DNA of 64,000 bases, taken from Symbiodinium natans. Its lineage: Eukaryota; Sar; Dinophyceae; Suessiales; Symbiodiniaceae. The stretch covers positions 1,395,596-1,459,595 of the forward strand of contig CAJNDS010002080.1 in the NCBI GenBank assembly GCA_905221605.1, written 5' to 3'. Of this stretch, positions 31,950 to 41,765 are shown piece after piece (positions within the stretch are counted from its first letter, which is position 1; the number at the start of each line of letters is the position of its first letter). A model generated the notes under the pieces. That model saw only the letters and a list, made by a program, of their open reading frames with translations, was not told the origin of the DNA and ran no database searches. A program made the position numbers and the translations under genes.

Positions 31950-33790
31950 TTCAGGAAGAGCTCATGAAGCAGTCCGATGATCTCTTGGAAGAAGCGAAGA
32001 AGTATGAGAAGGACGATTAACAAAGTGGCTAAGGTCAGGGTATGTCAGGTTCTTCCCGCATACCATTGGAGCAGACATGGCGGAGTCTACGGATGTTTCT
32101 AAGGCATCGTTCTGTAGGCTCTGCTTGAGCAATGCAACGTGAGAGTAGGCACGACGTTGCATCTTGTCCGCAGCATGTTTTTGTACGTCTGGGCAGGAGG
32201 AGGAAGAGAAGGTCAAAGCGAACTTTCGTCCCCTTGCTTGTGAGGCCGAACACGCTGGGTTGCTTGCACTGGACATGCATCGGTAACACTGCCCAGTGAG
32301 CAGCACACGTAGGCGGGTAACGGACGAAGCACGGGTCTACTCTCATCACTATATTGACTAAAGAATGCGACAGGTTTCAGTACATTCCTATCCCGGTCAG
32401 AAATTGGATTCGAGCATCTTCAGTAGCTGGTTTCGCCAGGTGTGTGGAACTGCATACATCAGCTGGAGCCGAAGCTTCTCCACCACACTGACAAGCCTTC
32501 CACAGACGCCTTCTCTAGCATTTTTCTGAGGCAATAATGAAGGAGAATATGAAGCACATCTGAGATACAAGGCGGGAATTTGACAGCTATGATGCGGCTT
32601 GCAGCTTGCTTGCCCTTGAAGTCACTTTGAGGTGCACAACAGCTACGAAGAGATCCGCGCCCGACTCAAGGAGCTCAAAGCAAAACAGGCATTGGTGTTG
32701 CTTTAACTTCTGTTGCTCCTGGGTTCTCTATTTTCTACACAAAAGAGGGCCCACCTGCTCCATCCTGCTCCTCATCACAGGCAGAGCGCGAGAAGGTCAT
32801 CAAGGAGAAGAAGGTGGATTCTGCAGCGCGACGACCGATTGTGCTGTGATGAGCTCCTCCGACCTCCGTGCAGGAGGAAGAGCGCAAGAAGAAGAATGAG
32901 GAATACGCCAAGAAGGCCACATTGTCACGTTGTGTGTTGAGTCCGCTGCTTCGACTCGCGGAGCGCAAAACTGCACTGTTCAGCACTGCAGACACACCCC
33001 AGCCGGAGCTCTGAGTCTCTAAGGTAGCAGAAGAAGAAGAGAAAGAGGCTGGCTGTTGAGATTCTGAATTCCGCCTGGCTTTGTCTGAAAGAGCTGCTGA
33101 CAGGCCAATGGCGATGCTGACAGAGCAAAGTCCAAGAGCAAAAACAAGGAGATTGTAGTCTTGAGGAGATTTTCTCTGCTCAACTACTGTGGCTCTGCTT
33201 GCCAGGACGAGTCGCAAAAAGAGAACGGAGTGAAGAAAAGAAGGTGGGGTGAACATGGTTGGATAAAGACGACAGCTTGCTACACTGCAGTTGGCTCCAG
33301 GAGAAGCAGCAGAAGCAGAGATCGAGGCAGAGGCAAGTCGCGCAAGGAGCTTTGGCAAGAACCCATTGCATCCTTCCTGGACAGGCTCTAGGGCCCGATC
33401 TCGGGCATGAGCATGTATATCTTTGCCTTCGAAGGACCGAGACAAGAGTCGCCGTGGAAAAGGGAGAAAGGACTGACGCGATGTTAGCAACGGATCCAAT
33501 ATGCTAGCATCCAAGCAGCGGCGGCTTGCTTTGTGAAACACTCTGCTTGAAGGAGCGTCGAGGCCTGATGCGGGATACTCCTGCTGTTGCTTGCAAGCGC
33601 TGGGTTCAGAAATGTTCTGACATGGATTCCAATCCACACTAGACAAGCCGTATATTTACGCATCCCCAAAGGCAACAACCCCACGCAGGCCCCACCTTGA
33701 TTCGCCTTGCCTGCAATTCCTGGTTCCAGATCGCAGCAGCAGCCGCAGCCGAAGCCGGCGCCGACGCTGAGGGTGTCATGTAAGCAACTG
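31950..33790 (+). CDS. Lys/Glu- and Arg/Ser-rich gene in micro-exons (splicing-factor-like)
   Basis: At least nine short frames, each after an AG|G-type acceptor and ending near a GC/GT/GA donor, encode charged helix or RS sequence: EELMKQSDDLLEEAKKYEK (about 31955), VHNSYEEIRARLKELKAKQ (32634), AEREKVIKEKK (32780), EEERKKKNEEYAKK (32872), VAEEEEKE (33024), DESQKENGVKKRR (33207), SRRSSRSRDRGRGKSRKEL (33298), DRDKSRRGKGRKD (33437) and RSSSRSRSRRRR (33731). Charged coiled-coil plus RS/RD-rich tails are typical of SR-related splicing proteins. I cannot name the family, no RRM was seen, and exon order and frames are inferred. Confidence 0.45.
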
Positions 33791-35466
33791 CAAATCAGGC
33801 AGACTTCATCAGAGCAATCACATCTAAGCTCCCCCAATGCCTGATTGACTGACGGGTCTTTTTCCCTTGGACACCATGTTGGGAGTTGGGACCATCTCTC
33901 TCTCAGTCCAGAATCAGATGGGTCTCTCTTTCATGATGTTGGTTGGGGGCGCACGTGGGTCAAGTTTGACGGCAGTAACCTCCTAAAGCGTGCTGCCACA
34001 CATGCGCGATGCAAATGTCTCTGGTGCCTGAGATGCAGACCAGCCCAATCGGAAGAAAGGAGCTCTGTGGCCTGCACAGCGCTGGTATGCTGTCCTCTTC
34101 GCAGCCTTGGGGGGAAGAGCTCCCATGATTTGTTCAGCTGCAGGCTCCAAGGAGCTCGCAGAGAAGGCAGGGCAATGGAATCATGTATACCTGGATGTTT
34201 TTCACCGGGGCTGTCGCTTAGGAAGGAGAGAAGACGGCTCGCAAACTAGCAGACAGCACGCGCAGAGCGCAACCCGTACGAATGAATGGATACGGCAAGT
34301 ATTCAGAGCCTTTGCAAGCAGAAGAAAGGGACCATAAGGCAACCACTATAGGAGCACTGCCAGGTTGCCCTGCAAGTCAGCAAGGACTTGCGTCAAGCCG
34401 TCGTCCTTCTCGCTGGCAGCTCTGGCGTCCAGGCGTGTACCACGTGAAGTGCTTTCCATTTCGCCACTTCTCTCAAAGCAAAATGCGAGGAGACGTTCGC
34501 GAATAATTGCGGAGACGGATCCATGGCCTCGTGCCCAGAAGGCCGAGAGGCCTAACATGGGGCCAAAAGCAACCATTGGTGTGACATGGTGTGACCTAGG
34601 TCTGCACATTGCTTCCCGCCGGCATGCCGTCGAGTCTTCGTGTTGGCAGTCACCTCAGTGGTGCATTCGCAGGCTCGAAGGTTGAAAAGGTCTGAAGAAG
34701 ACCGACAGGAGCGGCGTAGGTACAACAAGTGTGCAAAAAGTGTGCCTGGCCTGATTGGTGCGATTGGCAAGGAAAGACACTCCTAGCTGGTGGAAACATG
34801 GCAGAAACACGGTCTGCTGCCTCAGCTGGACCAGCTGCGTTGCTTTGGCAGTGTGCGCATGTAGAAGAGGCAAGTCAGCTCATGAGGCACTTTCCGCGAT
34901 TGCACATGACTACATGATGCATCACAGTTCCAGCATGACATTGGCGTACCGTAGCAGTGCGGCCCTGTTCCGTTCGAATTGTAAGCCGTGCAAGGCAGTA
35001 CGGCTAGATGATGCTTGCTGCCTTTTGCTGCATGTCCATGTCTCACTGGTGCTTAAGCGCTGCAAGGGCCGTGCTACTCAGAGTTGCAGACATCTACATT
35101 GCATTTGCCGGCGGCCCTGAGGTGTCTGAGCAGGCAGGACACAGTAGATGTGATGTATTCTCCTGGCTGTCTGTGCCATTGCCAATAAGCCGCTGCTGAC
35201 AGCTGCGACTGGCAGGCAAGCATCGCATACTCCCGTGGGGCAATTGCCGCAACCTTATTTTCATCATCAGCAGAGTCGTCAGAGCATGCAACAGCAGCAG
35301 CACTAATAAATGCTTGCGCCATGTCACATGATGCCAGATCAATATCAGCACAGTTCGTTGTGCGCTTACACTGGTCACACGCACAAAGCATTTTTTGCCG
35401 GAGGTTGTTCCACTGGGAAACAGCAGCATCCTTGGCTGTGCCCACTCGGGACTTTGCGCTTAGTTC
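33791..35466. other. Region of ambiguous frames
   Basis: Fragments such as GSKELAEKAGQWNHVYLDVF (about 34150) and SKQNARRRSRIIAETDPWPR (about 34475) look partly coding, perhaps 3' exons of the SR-like gene. From 34700 to 35460 I see nothing convincing. Confidence 0.3.
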
Positions 35467-36355
35467 TTGAAGTCCAGTTGGCAGTTACTCGTTGCAGGCT
35501 CTGAACTTCCTGCTGGTGTTCTCAAAAGGCCAGCCTTTGCCAGAGAGGCGGCCAAGCGAGTGGAAGTGAGAGTACGGCATGGGTTGAACCACGCCGAACC
35601 CATGAATCAAACACTTCCTTTGCTTGAAAGCCGGAAGGAGCATTGGGCCGTACTCACAGCCTGGGATCAAGATCCCCAATGTGTGGCAAAGGCTGCAACC
35701 GCAGGAGTCCTATTCTTGCTGGGTGTGAGCATTGGCTTGCACAGACCTTCGTCTATCTAAGGCTGTCATTGCAAGCGCTACCCACATGCTCAGAAAGCGA
35801 GCAGAAAGTGGTCAAGGCCAGTGCAAGCAATGGCAGAGGCAGCATTCATCGAACTACTTTGCTCCTGACTCGCACGCAGTGCTATCTGTAGGATCGCGAG
35901 TTGACCGCCAAGAGCACATGCGCATGGATCGACTCGCCTTGACGATCAGCTACTCCCAGGCAGGAGCAGTCGACTACAGTGGGGCACAAGAGAAGTTTGC
36001 TGAATTTCGTTGCTACATCTCAGGGCCCGCCGTGGCTGTCACACTACCTGGGTGTGTGCAGACCTGTCATAGAGGCGACAGGCAGCGTCATCTCCGCTTC
36101 TCAGCAGAGATGGTAAGCACTTTTGTAGGCCATTTGAGGCCAAGAAGTGCGGATCCCTGAGTGGTTTCTAGCTTTGCTTTTGCATCAAATGGGATTGATG
36201 AGGTGCATGATGTTTGTCGATGTTCGTTCGGACCCTCCAGTGTGATCCAATTTGAGGTCAGCTGCGTGCGGACCAACGTAATTGATGTAATGACCTGCCG
36301 GCCGGTAGAAGTAATGTACTACAAGGTGATGCTCAGCATGAGCTGTTCGATGTAA
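35467..36355 (+). CDS. Unrecognised multi-exon gene
   Basis: Three frames have protein-like composition: about 35500-35757 (HGLNHAEPMNQTLPLLESRK, HWAVLTAWDQDPQCVAKAAT); about 35880-36060 (MDRLALTISYSQAGAVDYSG, FAEFRCYISGPAVAVTLPG); and 36161-36355 (SFGPSSVIQFEVSCVRTNVI, ending VMYYKVMLSMSCSM). The last two read like consecutive beta-rich exons. No family is recognised. Confidence 0.4.
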
Positions 36356-36450
36356 GAAGCGAAGTCTGAGGTTGTCGGCCCTCCAGTTTACAGCTTCTAC
36401 TCGGGGCTCTTTCGCTTCTACAAGGCGGGTGTATATTTTTGTAGATATAT

Positions 36451-36471
36451 ATGTGTGTGTGTGTGTGTGTG
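36451..36471. repeat. (GT)n microsatellite
   Basis: About ten GT/TG units preceded by ATATATATG. It lies outside any convincing exon. Confidence 0.9.
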
Positions 36472-36604
36472 CGAGCACGTGGGTTTGCTTCTCGGAAACT
36501 AGGAACCTGGGTGTGCCCTGCTGAAAGGCCCTGCCTCGCGACGGAGCTACCTGCTTGTGGGGTCCAACTGGCTATGATTTCAGACTTGCACTCTCCTTTT
36601 TCTT

Positions 36605-36914
36605 ATGCCAAAAGCACATCTTGATTTCTCAGATGGGTTTGGCGGGTGCAGATTGGACCTGAAAGATTGCGCCGTTGGAAGCTCGAACCACACAGGTCTT
36701 GGACAATGTTTCTTCGGCGGCCACTACACCGCGTTCTTCGCTGCTGCTGAGTCTTTCAAGACAGCAGGTGCGAACATGGCTTGTGTTCGCCTTGTCATTG
36801 CTGCAGAAACTACGTGCCCGGAGAAGATTGCGATTGCTTGCGCAGTGTGTGATCATTAAGCATGTAGCTGTGGCCATGGACGCTGGTGAAATCCTAATCG
36901 AAGCACACAACTAG
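36605..36914 (+). CDS. Weak exon candidate
   Basis: Two overlapping frames are open; one contains LDFSDGFGGCRLDLKDCAVG. Neither is clearly coding and no family is recognised. Confidence 0.2.
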
Positions 36915-37257
36915 ATCGGCCGTTTATCGTTGCAGAACAGAAGGGCATGCAGCTTCTTGGTGAAAATCCGCGAAAGGAAGATACGGGTTCATTTCTTGAT
37001 GCTTCTGTACTGTGGCAGCAGCCTTCTCGTTACGGACATTGGCCAATCTAATTCATGTCTGCAGGCGGTGATAAGATGCTCAGGCCTTAGGGGAGCGGGA
37101 AGAATCAAGCAACAGCCCTTCAGATGAACTCAGAGTATTTTCAGAACTTGTTTTACAGTTTCACTTAGGCTCACAAGCCTTCAGGATCTCCAGGCCTTGC
37201 TTTCTCCCATCGCAAATGACAGCGCTGTTGTGAGAGTTTAAAAATGGTGAGAGGTAG

Positions 37258-37590
37258 ATGCTGCTGCGGTTCTTCAAGCCAATACCGACATGGAGAAGGC
37301 AGCAGAGCCGGCATGCGGTGGTATATGGAGAGCCTGTTGTGAAACTGTCGCAGGATTTGGGACACCCCACTTCAGCTTGGGAGAAGGTGCAGTTAGTGCT
37401 GTGCACAGTCCCATCCCAAGTCGCTCTCACGAAGCAGCTGCTAGAAGATGCACGCGTCACGCTAGCGAGGTTGATCCACAGCGCATATCTGATGCTCTGG
37501 GATGCCTTTGGACGGGCTACATGGTCCGCTGCAGACAGTGGTTTAAGCGCATGTTTGCAACATGTCGCTAGCCTTCTGAGCCTTGTGTTT
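37258..37590 (+). CDS. Unrecognised helical exon
   Basis: A frame reads VVYGEPVVKLSQDLGHPTSA, QVALTKQLLEDARVTLARLI and HSAYLMLWDAFGRATWSA. The composition and heptad-like Leu pattern are strongly protein-like. No named family is recognised. Confidence 0.45.
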
Positions 37591-37774
37591 TGACTTGATG
37601 TTGACAGGGACTGGTGCTCGCTCTGAAGTACAAATTCGCGAGGACCCGATGCTAGCTTTGCGCATGACTGCGCATGACGTGCATCTGCAAGGACCGTTGC
37701 CTTTGCTCATTCCATAGGCGAGACGTCCGGGTGTAGACAGTGTAGTCTGAGCTCACAAAAGCAGAAACTTTCTT

Positions 37775-38445
37775 TTGCTTTATGCGGCGCTGCAACATGC
37801 TGCAAGCACCCATGGCAGGCGATCACTTGCGTCCACTCGCTGCGAAAGCACTGGCGTTCGGCCCTTGGTTCTTGATAGAATTTCCCATATTTCCCCCACA
37901 TTTCCCCTTATCTCAACATCAGGATATACTTGGTTTCAAGCTGTGACCTTCACGCCGAGGCCTGCTGCTCTTGCAGTTACACCCCCTGAGTTCTGGACTC
38001 AGTCATCTCTTTGCATGGCAGTTTGCCCAAACCCATGGTGCTTTCATTGCGAGGTACCGTCAGTGGATCGAGCCCACCATCAACCTCAGCTGCAAGGTCC
38101 TAGATTCACAAGCTCGGAGAAGAGGGAAAGTGCAGAAAAGAGGTGGTTGCCAGCGCTGCTGCTTGGAAACTGCAGCAAGTGGGGGGCTCAGTCAGCCTCA
38201 TTGGGCTATAGGCCAGAGGCCCTCAACGGCTTCCGCAGGGCTCTAACACTGCTTTCCACAACTTGGACACAACTGACATGATGATGAGATCATCTCCTCC
38301 GTGCAGACGGGTGTTGCGGGAGGATTGCTTGTTGGCAGGACACGTGCCATCGCTAGGGCTCGCACGCTTGGGCGTGCACCACGTTATCCATGAGTTCCCG
38401 GATGTTTCCCAGGACTGCTTGGTCGGCCCTCTTGCCGGAGCCTAA
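37775..38445 (+). CDS. Unrecognised exon candidates
   Basis: A frame at about 37995-38110 reads LSHLFAWQFAQTHGAFIARY and RQWIEPTINLSCK, and another at about 38306-38362 reads TGVAGGLLVGRTRAIAR. They look like exons of one gene, possibly membrane-associated. No family is recognised. Confidence 0.35.
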
Positions 38446-38658
38446 ATTAAAAAAGCGAGTGGTGCATTCATTGCCTCGCACAGCGAACTCCCGAAAAGCG
38501 AGGCCTGTTCTTCAGCGCCGTGGAGTGCTGTCAAAAGCGAGCGCTAAGGCAGGAAACCAAGAACAAGGGCAGTAAGAGTCTTGGTTCACCGGGTTTCCAT
38601 CCTTACGTAAACTTGCACAGCATGTTCTCCACAGACAGCCGTGCGCTCCCGAGCATGT

Positions 38659-38740
38659 GGGGGGGGAGGGGGGGGTGTGGGGGGGGTGGTGTGGGGGGGT
38701 GTGTGGGTGGGATGTGGTGGCTGTTTTGCATCATTGTCGG

Positions 38741-38794
<54 letters not shown>

Positions 38795-38805
38795 CAGCAT
38801 CAGCT
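38659..38805. repeat. G-rich tract followed by (ATC)n
   Basis: Positions 38659-38715 are almost pure G with T interruptions, a potential quadruplex-former. Positions 38741-38805 are an ATC/CAT trinucleotide repeat with CAC and CAG interruptions. Open frames across it on both strands are artefacts. Confidence 0.9.
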
Positions 38806-38819
38806 GCTGCAGCAGCTGT

Positions 38820-39131
38820 CTAGCTGTCAAAGACATCTTGCCGGCGAAAATGTGCCTTGCATATGGCAGTTGCTAGCCTCATTCCATCGTTGAGGACTCC
38901 ATGGTGGACGAACTCATCGGCTGGAGCATCGACCTCAGTCTTGTCAGGAAGTGGTTCAATTGTAGCGACGTTTTGGGTCGAAGCTTGACAGATCTCTCTT
39001 GGGCTAGGAAGCCTGTCATCCACAGAAACCCCTGAACCTCTGCCCAGAGGCACCACTCGGTCATTAGATCCGGCCGCCGAGACACAAGAACCGAAAGAAC
39101 TCGAGCTGGCAAAGCTCGGCCTCAGAGACAT
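38820..39131 (-). CDS. Minus-strand ORF, doubtful
   Basis: A 103-codon minus-strand frame begins MSLRPSFASSSSFGSCVSAA, Ser-rich then acidic (DKTEVDAPADEF). The + strand is interrupted by stops here. It would be the only minus-strand gene in the window, so I treat it as doubtful. Confidence 0.2.
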   Translation of the reverse strand: MSLRPSFASSSSFGSCVSAAGSNDRVVPLGRGSGVSVDDRLPSPREICQASTQNVATIEPLPDKTEVDAPADEFVHHGVLNDGMRLATAICKAHFRRQDVFDS

Positions 39132-39262
39132 ACGCGCCAGCCAAACCGGTGCTTAAGTTAAGATGGGTTGCCAAAATCTAAGCGCCAGGTTTTTTTAAAG
39201 CAAAGTTGCAAAACATGAGATCTGGTGCTTAGACTGTCAAGCCATGGCACTTTCAATGCTGG

Positions 39263-39669
39263 ATGCCGAGCAGCATGTGGGCCAAGTCTACAGAGTCTAC
39301 AGTGCTTGCTATGGCTAAGCTTTGCTGTGGGTCAGCAGCCTGGGCGCACCAAGACGGAGATGCCGAGGGGTGTGCAGGCATCTCTTTGGTAGCCTTTGAC
39401 GCACACTGCGAAGACCATCACGAAGAGGCCCCCTTCGATGAAGAGGCCTGCTAGGAGAACCCTGCCAGCAGAGAATGCATTGGCGAAGAACAGCAAAGAC
39501 GTTCAAGAGGAGCACGAAGCCAGACGAAGCCCACTGCTGTAGCACGTTGTCCGGCTCTCTTAAGGATGGCACCCGCTCGCAGATAACGGCGTCATTACTA
39601 AAGGGGGCAAGGCGACACGGAGGACACGGAGGTCTGGAGCTCCACCACCGTGGCACAATGAGATCCTAG
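39263..39669 (+). CDS. Weak exon candidates
   Basis: A frame at 39475-39669 reads RTAKTFKRSTKPDEAHCCST and SGSLKDGTRSQITASLLKGA. An earlier frame ends HEEAPFDEEAC. Both are possible exons, with no family recognised. Confidence 0.25.
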
Positions 39670-39714
39670 AGGCCCAGTGCCAATGATAAGGTCACATCAC
39701 TTTGAAGCCTCCAG

Positions 39715-39809
39715 GACGGGCTCCCTTATCATAGCGCAACGCGACTTGGAACACACTGAATGAGACGGGCTCAAAGCCTCTCTTCCGTGAGTTGATGAGG
39801 GAGCCCGAC
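39715..39809. mobile_element. MITE-like element, 17-bp inverted ends
   Basis: GACGGGCTCCCTTATCA (39715-39731) pairs with TGATGAGGGAGCCCGAC (39793-39809), with two mismatches over 17 bp. The interior is unpaired and non-coding. Its end sequence differs from the GGGGGTTTACGA and CCCAGAGACTCC families. Confidence 0.6.
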
Positions 39810-39999
39810 CCGAGCGGGCGGGTCTCAGCACTGGTATGAGGCATGTGGGACGTGATGCTGAATAAAGTCTTGCACTTGTTTTGTCAATAATTGCTTTTAA
39901 CGCAGGAGATTCAGGAGGCAGAGAGTAGTGGCGAGGTTTGCTGCCTCTAGCTATTGTCCCGACTGATTTGTTTAAGACTTTCAGTTAGGCTTGGCGGCA

Positions 40000-40213
40000 G
40001 CTGGAATATACTACCAGATCGTCCTGAGGGTTTGCCGGCACAAGTTTGCAGAAAGTTTTCAGCACTTGCTCTTGGACCGCTTCGAGTGCACACCTAAGGG
40101 ACCTAACGCAAACCCTTCAGAGTGCCAGGGTGGTCCTCCCATGTTCCTACTGCCCCTTACAATTGTCGAGCCAGCGCCTCAGAGCTTGAGATTGACAGGC
40201 GTGATGCTGGCGT
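40000..40213 (+). CDS. Unrecognised exon
   Basis: After TTTCAG, a frame reads AAAGIYYQIVLRVCRHKFAE, SFQHLLLDRFECTPKGPNAN and ends in TGA. The composition is clearly protein-like. No family is recognised. Confidence 0.4.
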
Positions 40214-40778
40214 GACATGTGGGTATCCATGGAATCCACGAGCATCCGTGCTTGCTTGCGGCTGTTTGGAGGACATGGTTGCAGTGGTCCGTGGCATGGC
40301 TTGGGGTGGAATGAGCCGAGTCCCACAGGTGTCACCTTAGCTTTTAATAGGGCGAGCGTGGCGCTGAAGTTCGGCGTTGCGCTTCCGTGTACAGAGGAGG
40401 CTGCAGTCACACCTCCTCGGGCGCTCGACTTGAGGAGGTTAGTGACTCCTTTCCTCGTTCCAGAGGCAGTCGGCTCTCCGTAACAGCCAATCGATTTAAC
40501 AAAAGCCGTGCGGTGCTAGCGCTCGGCATGCGATACAGCCATTGCACGCAAATCCAATCCTCAGTGCAGGCCCGGAGAACCTCCACACAACGGAAGAGTG
40601 CGCCCGTCCAGGTTCGCTCCCGTGAAAGCAACATCATTAAATGATTCATCTCTAGCTGCTCTAGAAGCAAACCTCTAGTGCAGTCATAGTCGTTTCCTTT
40701 CTCGACCACAAATGTACCTCCTTACCAAGGCAAAAACCTCTGGGCCAGTCCTTTCGACAGAGAGGACTCTCTCGAGTC

Positions 40779-41393
40779 ATGTCTGCACCTTCTGACGTAC
40801 TCATGCCCAGTGCCAGGAAAGACTTGGATTCGAGACATCGTGGGAGCATGGAGCTACAAGTCACAGCTGCTGTGGCAGCGGCGGACAAAGAGGAGGTGAG
40901 GACCTGCAAGTGCAACAAACTGCAGCGAGCAGTGTCTTTGCAGCGCGCCCCATCTAGGATCCACAAAGTGCAGTAGCCGCAGATGAAGCTGACCGGGAAT
41001 CTTGGTGGCAACGGATCGCAAACAAGAGGCCGTCGTTTGAGTACATGCAGCTTATACGCGATAGCACCTGAGGAACTCGAAGCAGAGCGGGCATGCGATG
41101 CCTCCAGTAACGGTGCCGCCTGCGCTGATGGGGCGGACTGGACCACGCAAGACGATCACGACACCGATCATGACACACTGGAAGAGGAACCTGATGCTAC
41201 CAGCCTTGAGGAGTCGCTGCCGCACACGAGTCCTTCTCATGCATGTCAGATGTGCTCTTTCAAGGAGGCCCCTGCAGTCAGAGCTGCCGCACAATCCGGT
41301 CGATGGCACCAGGCGTTGGTCCACCCACCTCCGCAAGAGCCAAACCCTTTTTCTATGCACTTTGCGCACACATCACAGAGTTCAGCGAGCTGA
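40779..41393 (+). CDS. Candidate acidic, disordered protein
   Basis: Frame 40779-40973 begins MSAPSDVLMPSARKDLDSRH. Frame 40983-41393, in the same register after one TAG, reads APEELEAERACDASSNGAAC and a D/E/H-rich run (DHDTDHDTLEEEPDATSLEE). A short intron removing the TAG would join them. The protein would be largely disordered. It ends exactly where the GTA/GTC repeat starts. No family is recognised. Confidence 0.35.
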
Positions 41394-41394
41394 G

Positions 41395-41413
41395 AGTAGT
41401 AGTAGTAGTAGTA

Positions 41414-41445
<32 letters not shown>

Positions 41446-41455
41446 AGTCGTAGTC

Positions 41456-41525
<70 letters not shown>

Positions 41526-41542
41526 CAGCAGCAGTACTAGTA
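41395..41542. repeat. (GTA)n/(GTC)n compound trinucleotide repeat
   Basis: About 148 bp of AGT/GTA units with a central GTC block and a CAG end. It can be read as poly-Val, poly-Ser or stops on + and poly-Thr or poly-Leu on -. No evidence that it is translated. Confidence 0.95.
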
Positions 41543-41765
41543 ATCGTGGTAGTGCAAGTGTTGAATATGACCCCAACATGAATGCACTGTGCCAGCTGAG
41601 TATGCTTTGTCACTGTTGGGTCTGACACAAATCTTCACAGAAGTTTCGCCTGAAAGGCCGCTTTACGTGGAAAGGCTGCGCAAGCCTCTGCAGCCCAACA
41701 ATCTGCTACAGCATGGATGCCGACATTGAGGCACACTTCGCTCTGGTTTGAGTGTTTGTTGAGAT

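Noticed and set aside
32735-33646. 303-codon minus-strand ORF, the longest on that strand
   Set aside because: It is the complement of purine-rich micro-exons (GAG/AAG/CGC codons) on the + strand, which reads as Leu/Phe/Ser on the minus strand. No domain was seen.
38603-38893. Poly-Met, poly-His and poly-Ser ORFs
   Set aside because: Artefacts of the G-rich tract and the ATC repeat.
41353-41628. Poly-Thr, poly-Leu and poly-Val ORFs
   Set aside because: Translation artefacts of the GTA/GTC microsatellite.
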